From: Streptomyces sp. NBC_01571
Lineage (GTDB): Bacteria > Actinomycetota > Actinomycetes > Streptomycetales > Streptomycetaceae
Length of the DNA: 64,000 nucleotides
NCBI RefSeq assembly: GCF_026339875.1
Contig: NZ_JAPEPZ010000005.1
Coordinates: 1 to 64,000 of the forward strand
Reading direction: 5' to 3'
The notes below the pieces were generated by a model. That model was not told the DNA's origin. It searched no databases and saw only the letters and a list, made by a program, of their open reading frames with translations. Below are positions 51,709 through 60,719 of this stretch, piece by piece. A program made the position numbers and the translations under genes. The first letter of the stretch is position 1. Every line of letters begins with the position of its first letter.

Positions 51709-52893
51709 TCAGGCGGACCGTGTTTGCCCTCCTGACTTGTCCCCCACCCGGCTCTTGTAGGCGTGAGCCTCAGCGCAGAGTTCGCCAAGATAGTGCAGCA
51801 ACGCCCTCGGGTCGGGGTTCACCAGTGCGATACGGGCGACCGTGCCCACGACCGTCGCATCATCCAGGGACGACGCCCATGCTTCGATCGTTTCTCGGTC
51901 AGCGCTCACTGGCGGCATGGAGAGAATTCCGGGAAGATCACGGCGAGCCAGTGTGGCTTGAATGCTCAAGGTGCCCCGTTCTGCTGCGGGCATGGCACCT
52001 GCTGACAGGAGCGCGCGCCGGAGATCGCTGTGTCCGGTCGTGATGTCGAGCTGGGGCGGGATCGGGGTGCTCTGGCGGGACCCTGTGATGAGGATCGGGA
52101 TGGCTGTGGTTCGGATCCAGTCTTCGAGGTAGCCGAGTTCCTTAATCGCGATGGTCCACACTCCGGTATGTGGACGCTGCAGGCAGACGGGCGGGACGAT
52201 CGAGAGTTCGGTTCTGGTGTTGCGCGGACTGCTGGCCAGAATGTCTCCGGGCTGGAGGCGAAGGCTATGGCCAGGCTGGGGGTTGCGCTTCAAAGGGAGA
52301 GCGACGGTGAGATCGGGGTGTTGGCGGTCGGGATAGACGGCGCCGAGGCGGGTGGCGGCGACGGCTGGGGTGCGGTGCTTGGCCAGGTTGGTGTGCTCGG
52401 CCAGGAGCCGGAGTGGGTGGTCGTCGACGTCGCGGCGCTGAAAGGGCTGCAACGCTCGGATCCGCTCCGCGAGCACAGCGCCGGCGGCAAGTGGGGCCAG
52501 TCGGCTCCGGCGTCCGTGTGCGAGCCAGGTATCGAAGCGGGCTGACTCGGTGCAGGCGGGCATTTCAATGCTTCGCGCCTCCTGGTCAGTCAGCCGGCGC
52601 TGCAGGAGGTGCTCGACCTCGGCGTACAAGGTGTGTTCCAGGGCGGCGCGGAGCTGGGTGAGGGCGTCCGCGACAAGGCGGGGCATCAACTCAGGTATCG
52701 GCGCGATAGCGGTCACCTTGATGTGAACCCGATCGCCGTCCACGACCTCCGCGAGGGTCAGCGGGTCCTGGTAGGAGTAGTCATGGACGGTCCGCGTGAC
52801 GTGGTCGATCAGCTGGTCCACATGGGCCAAGGTGTACACCACATGCAGTTGGTGGTCCGGTAGCCAGCCGTAGTCTGCGGCGGAAGTCGTCAT
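51709..52893 (-). CDS. Hypothetical protein, about 394 residues
   Basis: Starts MTTSAADYGWLPDHQLHVVY (ATG 52893). A helical segment LVADALTQLRAALEHTLYAE with later EARSIEMPACTESARFDTWL suggests an all-alpha N-terminal domain; the C-terminal half is beta-rich. No catalytic motif is recognised. It precedes, with an 80-base gap, the end of the nuclease-like gene on the same strand, so they may be co-transcribed. Confidence 0.6.
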   Translation of the reverse strand: MTTSAADYGWLPDHQLHVVYTLAHVDQLIDHVTRTVHDYSYQDPLTLAEVVDGDRVHIKVTAIAPIPELMPRLVADALTQLRAALEHTLYAEVEHLLQRRLTDQEARSIEMPACTESARFDTWLAHGRRSRLAPLAAGAVLAERIRALQPFQRRDVDDHPLRLLAEHTNLAKHRTPAVAATRLGAVYPDRQHPDLTVALPLKRNPQPGHSLRLQPGDILASSPRNTRTELSIVPPVCLQRPHTGVWTIAIKELGYLEDWIRTTAIPILITGSRQSTPIPPQLDITTGHSDLRRALLSAGAMPAAERGTLSIQATLARRDLPGILSMPPVSADRETIEAWASSLDDATVVGTVARIALVNPDPRALLHYLGELCAEAHAYKSRVGDKSGGQTRSA

Positions 52894-52973
52894 GACCGGG
52901 AGCGTAGCCCCAGCGCACACCTGCTGGCCTGGCAGTTTTCCTCACGAGCAGTCGCTTGGCGCAGCAATCCAGG

Positions 52974-54308
52974 TCAGTCCCATATCAGGTGCTCGTTGAG
53001 GAAGTGCGGCCATGGCTGCCAGCCAGCCGGGCCTCGGCGGAGAAGCCGTTTGATCCCTTCTGCCCAGGTCGGCAGGTCGGTCAGCTCTAGTAGCAACCGT
53101 TCGATCTCCCATCTCGTCATCGTGACGCGGTGCCCGTAACCCTCCACTTCCACGACAGCTTCGTTCGCGCCCATCTCACTGCCTTCCGGCACGACCCAGC
53201 GCGCGTCGATTCCAGCCTTGCGTACCTCTTCGACGAAGCCGTCGGAGGATGTCGTGACGGTAAAGACCAGGACATCGGCGATGAGGCCGGCGCACTCTGC
53301 TGGTTGGAGCGGATAGATGCCCCATGGCGGCAGCAACGTGTTGCGGGCAGCTTGGTCCCCGCTGCCGAAGCAGACACGCTGCCCAGTCAGCCTGGTACGG
53401 CGGAGCAACGCCGTGTAGGCCGATTCGAACTGCCGGGTTGCTTCGGGCATCCCCCACCTGTTGCCCGCCACGGAGATATCCATTGCGACCAGGCCGCGCT
53501 GCCCGGGCACCCGCATCGTCTTCAGGCCGTCCTGGTGGGCGAATGCGAAGGCATCGCGGAGGGTGTCCAGGTGAGCCTTGTAGGGAACTCCGGTGGCAAA
53601 GAAGTGGGCCTTCTCGTGCCCCGACAGAGGCCCATTCGTATGGAGGGCATCAGCCGCCATCCGCGTGCGGACGAGCTGCGCGCTCTCCCGCCGCCGCGGG
53701 TTCGTCTTGAGTTCGTACAGCAAGATCTCCTGCTCGCCGTCTTCCCGGGGGTTGTCGAACACGGTCACGTCGCCGATGCGCAGGCAGTTGGTGAGGTCGT
53801 GGAGCATCGCGAAACGGCGGTGCTCGCTCCACTGCTCCTGCGCGAACTGAATCTCGTGGACCGTTCCCTCCTTGCTGAGGGTCATCGGGCCGGGCGACTC
53901 GTTGCGGCGCAGCGCGAGAATGTAGCGGCGGTCGTAGCCAAACGCGCGCCAGGCCATGGCGTCGCCGATGGACCGCAGCTGCCGGCCGACGCGCTCAAGG
54001 ACATCTGACTCCAGGCGCCAATCCTCGATGTCGTACCGATCACCGGCAACGAGCTCGGGAGCATCGGCGGGAAGACGGGCGCCCTTCCTCAGCCGCTTGA
54101 TGACCCGAGACCGCTGTGCCCGTGCCTCGTTGGCTGCGAGAGTGGCAACGAGGAGTCGCTCCTGGAAGGCCACGAAGTCCTCGGGGCTGTGGCACTGACG
54201 CAAGTCGCTGATAAAACTGACCAGCCGTTCACCAGTCTCCCGGTGAAACGGATGCTTCACCAGTGCGTCCAGCCGGTCGGGCGGCATGTCGGTCAACATC
54301 ACAGGCAT
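52974..54308 (-). CDS. Candidate PD-(D/E)XK nuclease-like protein
   Basis: About 444 residues from ATG 54308. Centre of interest: CLRIGDVTVFDNPREDGEQE followed by ILLYELKTNPRRR, which fits the Asp...Glu-x-Lys arrangement (GD...ELK) of PD-(D/E)XK nucleases. The N-terminal half is helical (VIKRLRKGARLPADAPELVA), the C-terminal half of unknown fold. No partner gene is identified. A nuclease, possibly in defence, is a guess from one motif; a non-catalytic relative is possible. Confidence 0.5.
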   Translation of the reverse strand: MPVMLTDMPPDRLDALVKHPFHRETGERLVSFISDLRQCHSPEDFVAFQERLLVATLAANEARAQRSRVIKRLRKGARLPADAPELVAGDRYDIEDWRLESDVLERVGRQLRSIGDAMAWRAFGYDRRYILALRRNESPGPMTLSKEGTVHEIQFAQEQWSEHRRFAMLHDLTNCLRIGDVTVFDNPREDGEQEILLYELKTNPRRRESAQLVRTRMAADALHTNGPLSGHEKAHFFATGVPYKAHLDTLRDAFAFAHQDGLKTMRVPGQRGLVAMDISVAGNRWGMPEATRQFESAYTALLRRTRLTGQRVCFGSGDQAARNTLLPPWGIYPLQPAECAGLIADVLVFTVTTSSDGFVEEVRKAGIDARWVVPEGSEMGANEAVVEVEGYGHRVTMTRWEIERLLLELTDLPTWAEGIKRLLRRGPAGWQPWPHFLNEHLIWD

Positions 54309-54478
54309 GGTCCTATTTTGCAGATCGGATTCTGCCACGGTTCCAGGATCAACGAGGCCCTCGACGGCGCTCGCCAGTGGCGGACGAATGCGCAGGTCGG
54401 GGGCAGGATGAGCGCCCTGCAGCGACTTCGTCGGCACCGCACGGGAATGAGAGGCCGCAGTGACCTTTGCTCAGGTGC

Positions 54479-54910
54479 TCAGGCTGCGGTCTCGTAGGAC
54501 CACGGGCGAACGCAGGTGTAGCCAGGAGGAAGGTCGCAGCCCCTCAGCTCCCTATACCTCGCGTTGGCCTCCCCGCTGGCTTGCTGACCATCGGGGAGCC
54601 TCCGCAGGAAGGGATCACGGTCAGGGTCAAAGAAGGAGCGACGAGGCTCGTCCGTGGCGTCACGGTCGAAGACCGGCTCGCAATCCCCGGTGCCCTCGGC
54701 GTCGTACCTCCCGCCGACCTGCCTCTCATGGCGGTGAGCGACCACAATCAGGCCCAGGCCCACGGCTAGAGTCAAGCCGAGGGCGACGCGGACCTTCGGC
54801 TTGTGCTTCGCATACCAGGTCTTCGTCTTCTCGGCGAAGGAGGTGGGCTCGCCGTCCTCGGGCGGAGTGGAGTCATTCACCTGCACAGACTTACCGGACC
54901 CACTCCTCAA
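54479..54910 (-). CDS. Single-pass membrane hypothetical protein
   Basis: About 143 residues. An acidic cytoplasmic part (NDSTPPEDGEPTSFAEKTKT), one transmembrane helix (VRVALGLTLAVGLGLIVVAH), and an outside part with two Cys (GDCEPVFDRD; GCDLPPGYTC). A GTG at 54880 is an alternative start. Unknown function. Confidence 0.55.
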   Translation of the reverse strand: MRSGSGKSVQVNDSTPPEDGEPTSFAEKTKTWYAKHKPKVRVALGLTLAVGLGLIVVAHRHERQVGGRYDAEGTGDCEPVFDRDATDEPRRSFFDPDRDPFLRRLPDGQQASGEANARYRELRGCDLPPGYTCVRPWSYETAA

Positions 54911-54944
54911 CTGTCAGGTAATCGGCCGACATCGCCCAACAATT

Positions 54945-55828
54945 TCAGTGGCGCTCACCATTTCCGTGACCAGACCGGCCCAGGACGGTGCGGCAAGGCT
55001 CGCTGAAAGGGACCTCGGCCGCCGACACCAGCACGTACCGCGGAACAAAAGACACCCACTGATACCACTGCCCGACAGGTCGGGAGGCTTCCGTCTGTTG
55101 AACGACCCCGAACGACGTCAGGCCCGCCACCGCACACTGGCGGTCTGACGCGCCGTCTACCTGAGTCTGGAGGATCTGGTAGACCGCGCCGTTCGTGTCC
55201 CTGCTGCATCGCCGCACGCCACAAGGCCTGGCCGTAGCCGCGGCCGTGGTGTTGCGGGAGCACGCCGAAGTACTGCGGCAGGAGGCGGACCATCCCGGTG
55301 GCGTCGGGCATGATCTCCATCGGGCCGATGGCGCCGGCCACCCGGCCGTCGTGCAGCACGCTGAGGACCGGTCCGACGTTCCCGGCACGCATCTGCTCGT
55401 ACAGGAACGCGAACCCGTCTGCGCCATCGCGTCGGCGAACTCCCCGAACCCGCGGGGAGCAGGTGGTGCTCCTGGACCGGGAGCCCGGGTGCCGGGCCAG
55501 CCCCGGACGTGAAGTCCTTGAGCTGTACGCGGGTTCCGCTCTTTGCGAGTGCTTCGGGGCGGTCGGGCGCGACGAAGGAGACGACCCGGGCCCGTACTGC
55601 GGCGTGGGCGTGGACGAGCTGCCGGGCGAGGTTTGCGGCGTCGGCCAGGCTGTCCGGGTCGGTCGCGTATGCATGGACGTGGACCGTGCGAGCTCCCCGG
55701 CCCAGGAGCGTCGGCACGAGAGCCCGCCGGCGGTCGTGCTCGATCGCGTCGACCAGGACGCACTCCGTCTTCCGGTCGGACCACCTGCGGTCTTTGTCGT
55801 GGGGGAGGAACCGGTCTGTCCTGGCCAT
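54945..55828 (-). pseudogene. Frameshifted GNAT-type acetyltransferase gene
   Basis: Coding sense moves across three frames: MARTDRFLPHDKDRRWSDRK to VQLKDFTSGAGPAP in the first; GFAFLYEQMRAGNVGPVLSV and GVLPQHHGRGYGQALWRAAM (acetyl-CoA motif H-x-G-x-G) in the second; NGAVYQILQTQVDGASDRQC in the third. At least two frameshifts, near 55470 and 55205, break it. ATG 55828 has GGAG immediately upstream. The protein once had an N-terminal domain fused to a GNAT domain. Confidence 0.7.
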
Positions 55829-56006
55829 CTCCACCACCGCTTCCCCCGTTCCAGCCGCCGGGACCAAGAGAGGACGGCCAGCGTTCGGCCCTGGGCTGGT
55901 GGCTGCGCAGCGTCCGACGCCGCCGTAACTGACGTCGTGGCAGCCTGGTGTGTAGGGATCCTATTCTTCCCTGGAGTGGTTGGCCTGGCTGAGCGAGGAG
56001 TGAGCG

Positions 56007-56645
56007 GTGAGCAGGGGGGCTTCCTCGATTGGCTCAGGTGGGGGCGGCACGATCTATGAGTACCGGGTTGCGGCACTGGATCTGGTTGGCCTGCTGTGTG
56101 GTGTGCAGGTTCCCGGTCTCGATGTGGTGCCGGACTCGGTCTGCCTGCAGAAGGCCAACGACTTCCCGTTGGACGACGTCGTCGTCCTCAACCGCCAGGG
56201 CTCCTACGAGCTGGCCGTACAGCGCCAGGTCAAGCGCACGCTTGAGATGGTGTCCAGTAGTGGCCCGTGGCGCAAGACGATGGGCCAGTGCTTGGCAAGT
56301 CTGGAGTCCTTCGGCGACGAGATCGACGCTGACCGGCACCGTCTCGGCTTGACTGCCTCCGGACCTACAACTGGCCTGGAAGCATTGCGAGATCTGGCTG
56401 CATCCGCTGCTGCACAAAAAAGTGTGGCTGACTTCCTGCAAGAGATGCCCCGCCTGGGCCAGGCCTATCACCGTGTGTGGAAGCACCTGACGCAAACTGT
56501 CAGTGATCTCCTCGCAGAGTCCGACGACAACGCTCCGGAACAGGAGTTGGTGCATCGCAGCGCCTACCGGATTGCTCGCCGTCTCGTCGTCCAGATCGAG
56601 CCCACCGAGCAGATCAGTCCTCGCTACCCTCTCTGTCAGCCTTGG
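56007..56645 (+). pseudogene. N-terminal nuclease-like part of an IS-interrupted defence-type gene
   Basis: About 213 residues before an IS3 element. GTIYEYRVAALDLVGLLCGV followed by DFPLDDVVVLNRQGSYELAV and QRQVKRTLEM resembles the DUF4297/Cap4 double-strand-DNA nuclease domain: a Gly-x2-Tyr start and acidic pair before QVKR. The IS (56646-58131) splits it from the NTPase gene that follows. Removing the IS and one TGG copy does not put the two parts in one frame; one more base change near 56610-56640 would be needed, so this locus carries two lesions or was two overlapping genes. Confidence 0.5.
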
Positions 56646-56705
56646 GTGAGACGTCCCGCTTCGTCGGGTTAGCCTGAGAGGGCACGACAGGAGAACCACC
56701 CCTTC

Positions 56706-57089
56706 ATGACCAGCACCAACCCTGCCGGACTCGACCCGGCCGCGCGGCCGAAGCGTCGCACCTTCAGCCCCGAGTACAAGCTGCGGATCGTGGCCGAGTA
56801 CGACGCCGCACCCCACAACGAGAAGGGTGCGGTCCTGCGCCGCGAACGCCTGTACCACTCGCACGTCAAGGAATGGCGGGGCGCGCGGGACGCCGGGGCC
56901 CTGGAGAGCCTGGTTGACAAGCGCACCAGCCCGGCGAGGCCGAAGAGGTCCGCAGCCGAGGCGGAGAACGAGAGGCTGCGCCGCCGGGTGGAACGGCTGG
57001 AGAAGGAACTGGCCCGGAACAAGGCTGCGCTGGAGGTCATGGGAAAAGCTTCTGCGCTCTTGGAAATGATCTCCGAGGGCGCGGACTGA
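56706..57089 (+). CDS. IS3-family OrfA
   Basis: Protein of 127 residues. HTH_Tnp region (RRTFSPEYKLRIVAEYDAAP) then a coiled coil (ENERLRRRVERLEKELARNK). An A4G slip site at 57044-57048 precedes the region where the -1 frame is open into orfB, so a fused transposase can be made by programmed frameshifting. Confidence 0.9.
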   Translation: MTSTNPAGLDPAARPKRRTFSPEYKLRIVAEYDAAPHNEKGAVLRRERLYHSHVKEWRGARDAGALESLVDKRTSPARPKRSAAEAENERLRRRVERLEKELARNKAALEVMGKASALLEMISEGAD

Positions 57090-57106
57090 ACGCTGCCGCC
57101 GAACCG

Positions 57107-58114
57107 GTGGTCGACGACGCGTTCACCGGCGTCGAGTACGAGCTCGGTGTCACGGCGGCCTGCCGGCTGACCGGCCGTTCTCGGGCCACCCACTACCGCC
57201 GCCTGCGGCCCCCGTCCGAGCGAAAGCCCAGGAAACCGCAGGTCCAGCCCTCGTCCCTCACACCGGAGGAACGGGCGGCGGTCCTGGAGCTGATGAACTC
57301 GGGCGAGTACGCCGAGCTGCCGCCCGCGCAGATCTGGGCCCGCGAGCTGGATGCCGGGCGCTACCACTGTTCGGTCTCCACGATGTACCGGATCCTGCGC
57401 GAGAAGGGGCAGTCCGGCGACCGCCGCCGCCAGGCCACCCACCCGGCGAAGACGGTGCCCGAGCTGGTCGCCACCGGGCCCTCGCAGGTGTTCACCTGGG
57501 ACATCACCAAGGCGGCCGGGCCCGCCAAGGGCGTCTGGTATCACGCCTACGTCATCATCGACATCTTCAGCCGCTACATCGTCGGCCATACCGTCGAGGC
57601 CGCCGAATCAGCGGTGCGGGCCGAGGAGTTGATCCGGGAGACCATCGCCGGCAACGGCATCGTGCCCGAGACCGTGCACGCCGACCGCGGCACGTCGATG
57701 ACCTCCAAGAAGGTCTCTCAACTGCTGATCGACCTCGGGGTGACGAGGTCGCACTCAAGGCCGAAGGTCTCCAACGACAACCCCTACAGCGAGGCCCACT
57801 TCAAGACCGTGAAGTACATGTCCGACTACCCCGAGCGGTTCGATTCGCTGGCCCATGCCCGCGAGTGGTTCGATGCGTTCATCGCGTACTACAACCACGA
57901 ACACCGACATTCGGGCATCGGCTGGCATACACCCGCCAGCGTGCACTTCGGCACCGCCGAGGAGGTCCGAGACCAGCGGGCCGTCACCCTCGCCGACGCA
58001 TACGCCCGCCATCCCGAACGCTTCGGCAGACGCCCCCGACCACCACGGATACCCCAGCAGGCGTGGATCAACGACCCGGCCAAGCGCCGCGACCCCGCAC
58101 CACAAACCTCATAG
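57107..58114 (+). CDS. IS3-family OrfB transposase
   Basis: About 335 residues with the rve DDE core: FTWDITKAAGPAKG (Asp), VHADRGTSMTSKK (Asp), NPYSEAHFKTVKYMSDYPER (Glu), then [16 protein letters not shown]. The frame is open upstream to the A4G site, so GTG 57107 may not be used alone. Related to but distinct from the IS3 transposase at 10.7-11.8 kb. Confidence 0.92.
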   Translation: MVDDAFTGVEYELGVTAACRLTGRSRATHYRRLRPPSERKPRKPQVQPSSLTPEERAAVLELMNSGEYAELPPAQIWARELDAGRYHCSVSTMYRILREKGQSGDRRRQATHPAKTVPELVATGPSQVFTWDITKAAGPAKGVWYHAYVIIDIFSRYIVGHTVEAAESAVRAEELIRETIAGNGIVPETVHADRGTSMTSKKVSQLLIDLGVTRSHSRPKVSNDNPYSEAHFKTVKYMSDYPERFDSLAHAREWFDAFIAYYNHEHRHSGIGWHTPASVHFGTAEEVRDQRAVTLADAYARHPERFGRRPRPPRIPQQAWINDPAKRRDPAPQTS

Positions 58115-58183
58115 CGTCACGACCGTCTCACTGGACTTGAAATCTTCCGCTACCCCGCTCTGTGCGCCGCGCTGCAGGAACGG

Positions 58184-60433
58184 GTGCTACACGCGGACAC
58201 TGGGGTAGACGCCGCTGGAGTGTTCCGGATGGTCGAGGAGCTTGCCCAGGAGTGGGGTCCACGGGGCGGTGCGATCGACGCTGCCATGCTGCGTAACCGG
58301 CTGCGTGCAAGGGGCGTCGCGCTTCGTGGCGATCCGCCGGCCCGGTCTGCCGTGGTGGTCCGCCAACGCGATGAACAGCCTGGGGCGGAAAAGCTCAGCC
58401 AGGCAGCACAGGTGCAGACCCTAACCAGCCGCCCCGGCCGTCCCGCGCGGTCGGATGTGATCGGAGAACTGCAGCCCTCCGATGCGCTGCGCTTGGAAGT
58501 ACACCCTGCTGTGGATGCGGATGTCGGATCCGGTGCGCTCGCTGCGCTTCCTCCCTACATTGCACGCCCTGATGGCCTGGACGGCCGGCTGCGGCGCATG
58601 GTGGCTCAGTCGGCCAACGGGAGCCGCCTGGTAATGGTGGTGGGCGGGTCCTCCACCGGGAAAACACGAGCCTGCTGGGAAGCGGTGCGGGCCGAACTCG
58701 CCTCTTGGCGCATTGTGCATCCGCTGGCTCCGGACCGGCCCGCAGCTCTCCTGCGCGCCTTGCAGGATGACGTGCTGGAGCCGCACACGGTGCTGTGGCT
58801 GAACGAAGCCCAGTTGTATCTCATGGTGAAGGACTACACGACCCAGGTTGCATCAGCACTTCAGGCCCTTTTGACGGACAGCCAGCGCGGCCCCGTTCTA
58901 GTCCTGGGCACCATGTGGCCGACGTACTGGAACCACCTGGCGGACGAACCGGCGGAGGAGGACGAACTGCACGACGGAATGGGCGCCGTGCATCAGCTTT
59001 CCGATCTTGCCCTGACCATCACGATGCCTCCCGCGTTCAATGCGCGAGAACTGGCTGCTGCTGCAGCGCTAGTCGCCTCTGACCCGCGCCTGAGACTGGC
59101 TCGAAGTCGTGCCGCCAGCGGACGCATCACTCAGTTCCTGGCCGGCGCCCCGCACCTGGTGCGCCGATACGAACAGTCCGATGGGGCCGCTCGCGCCATC
59201 CTTCATGCCGCCATGGACGCGCGCCGATGCGGACACGGACCACTGCTGACCGAAGAATTCCTACGGACCGCAGCCGAGGGCTATATCGATGAGGCCACAT
59301 GGCACACGCTGGACGAGGGCTGGTTCACCGCCAGCCTGGCCGAGGTCCTCAAGCCGCGCCGTAAGCTGCCAGGGCCGCTGACACGGTACCGGCCCCGTCC
59401 AGGTGAGCCATCCCCGGATAGCCCGTTGTACCAGCTGGCTGACATCCTTCACGAGAAGAGCCGGACAACCAGGAAAAGGAAGCCTCCTGCCTCCTCTCTG
59501 TGGGTCGCGGCAGCGACACACTCCCGCACGGACGCTGATATGCGGGAACTCGCTGAGGCTGCGCGCACTCACCAGGCGGACTGTGAGGCGCTATATCTGA
59601 GGGCAGCCTCGGGTAGTGACGCCTCCTTGCTCACGTGGTTCATCCGCCGCCTCATCGCCCTCAAGCAGTTCCGACGTGCGGAAGAACTCATCGAAGAGCG
59701 TTGTCTCTCCGGATTACTTCTCGGCGAGCTCTCCTCAGCTGTTGGCCTTTCTGGACAGTACGGGGACAGTGAACGCCTGGCCCGCCGGGCGTTCGCCGTC
59801 AGCGGTGACCGATACGGTCACCGTCGCCTGACCCACCACCTGCTGAGTCTGGGCATGCGCCGCGATGCGACACGCCTCTACTCCTGGGCCGCCGACCACG
59901 GCGACCCGTCGGCTGCTCGTTGGCTCGTCGGGCACTACGAGGCCCAAGGCGACCGGATCACCGCAGAACAGCTGGCGTGCGCCGCTCTCACACAGCACAG
60001 TAGCCCCGCCGCCCTTCTCGCCCTGGCTCGGTCCCGTGTTGCTGCCGGAGAAGTCACCGACGCGGCGAGACTGTGCCAGATCATTGCTGACCGTGGCCAT
60101 GCCGACGTCCTCGTCGCGCGCGCACGCGAGAGTTCAGACCACCGGGATCACGCCGCCGCGCTGTGCTTCTACCGTGCTGCTGCCGCGGTCGAGCACCCCA
60201 AGGCCCTGGAGTGGATGTCATGGCGCTGTGATGGGCAAGGCGACCGCCAGGGCGCTGAAGACCTGGCACACGCCGCAGCCGGACGCGGCAACAGCCACGC
60301 CCTGCACGGCCTCGCCCACCTCAGATTTGCCAAGGGCCATCTCCAGGACGCCGAACGCCTGAACCGCGCTGCCGCACAAGCAGGATCACTGTCCGCCCGT
60401 GAATGGCTCGCCCGTAGAAGCCTGTTCGCATAA
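58184..60433 (+). CDS. STAND-like NTPase with TPR/Sel1-like repeats (defence candidate)
   Basis: Protein of 749 residues from GTG 58184; the frame is open back to the IS end at 58131. Residues about 130-300 hold an NTPase: MVVGGSSTGKTRACWEAVRA (Walker A) and TVLWLNEAQLYLMV (Walker B). From about residue 450 the chain is a helical repeat array (AARLCQIIADRGHADVLVAR; DAERLNRAAAQAGSLSAREW) like Sel1/TPR repeats. Nuclease, NTPase and repeat sensor in one locus is the layout of Avs-type antiphage proteins. The nuclease-like part lies on the other side of the IS3 element, so the system is probably dead or reduced. Confidence 0.65.
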   Translation: MLHADTGVDAAGVFRMVEELAQEWGPRGGAIDAAMLRNRLRARGVALRGDPPARSAVVVRQRDEQPGAEKLSQAAQVQTLTSRPGRPARSDVIGELQPSDALRLEVHPAVDADVGSGALAALPPYIARPDGLDGRLRRMVAQSANGSRLVMVVGGSSTGKTRACWEAVRAELASWRIVHPLAPDRPAALLRALQDDVLEPHTVLWLNEAQLYLMVKDYTTQVASALQALLTDSQRGPVLVLGTMWPTYWNHLADEPAEEDELHDGMGAVHQLSDLALTITMPPAFNARELAAAAALVASDPRLRLARSRAASGRITQFLAGAPHLVRRYEQSDGAARAILHAAMDARRCGHGPLLTEEFLRTAAEGYIDEATWHTLDEGWFTASLAEVLKPRRKLPGPLTRYRPRPGEPSPDSPLYQLADILHEKSRTTRKRKPPASSLWVAAATHSRTDADMRELAEAARTHQADCEALYLRAASGSDASLLTWFIRRLIALKQFRRAEELIEERCLSGLLLGELSSAVGLSGQYGDSERLARRAFAVSGDRYGHRRLTHHLLSLGMRRDATRLYSWAADHGDPSAARWLVGHYEAQGDRITAEQLACAALTQHSSPAALLALARSRVAAGEVTDAARLCQIIADRGHADVLVARARESSDHRDHAAALCFYRAAAAVEHPKALEWMSWRCDGQGDRQGAEDLAHAAAGRGNSHALHGLAHLRFAKGHLQDAERLNRAAAQAGSLSAREWLARRSLFA

Positions 60434-60533
60434 AGCCCGCGCCGACGCGATCTCACGCCGCCAGGCCGGGTGCCGGCCCCTCACCCGTTATCCGGCGTGT
60501 CGTGCCCTTGAACTGTCGACGGTCGCGTAATAC

Positions 60534-60719
60534 GTGACCGCTCACATGAACTTCGTCCTCACCTGGGCAGTCCTCCGCACCATGGGCATCCGGCCGGCCT
60601 GGATCACTGCTCTGCTCGGCACCGGCATCGGCTGGTATCTGGTCCAGAGCATCAACGTGGCCCAGTTGCTCCACGGGGGCGCATTGGTGCTGTCCGTTGT
60701 ACGGGGGGCGGATATGCGC
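60534..60719 (+). CDS. Possible short membrane-protein fragment
   Basis: A plus-strand frame with two hydrophobic stretches (NFVLTWAVLRTMGIRPAWIT; ALLGTGIGWYLVQSINVAQL) occupies the gap after the NTPase gene, and then runs into antisense of the JetD-like gene. It may be a truncated membrane protein or chance. No ribosome site is convincing. Confidence 0.2.

Larger units (their letters stand above)
56646..58131 (+). mobile_element. IS3-family element splitting the nuclease-NTPase locus
   Basis: Ends are GTGAGACG (56646) and CGTCTCAC (58131); directly outside are TGG at 56643-56645 and TGG at 58132-58134, a three-base duplication usual for IS3. Contains orfA and orfB in order. Confidence 0.85.

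Noticed and set aside
56643..58134. Simple IS disruption of one continuous gene
   Set aside because: Joining the flanks at the TGG duplication gives a stop two codons later in the left frame; a further one-base change is needed, so a single-lesion model was not accepted.
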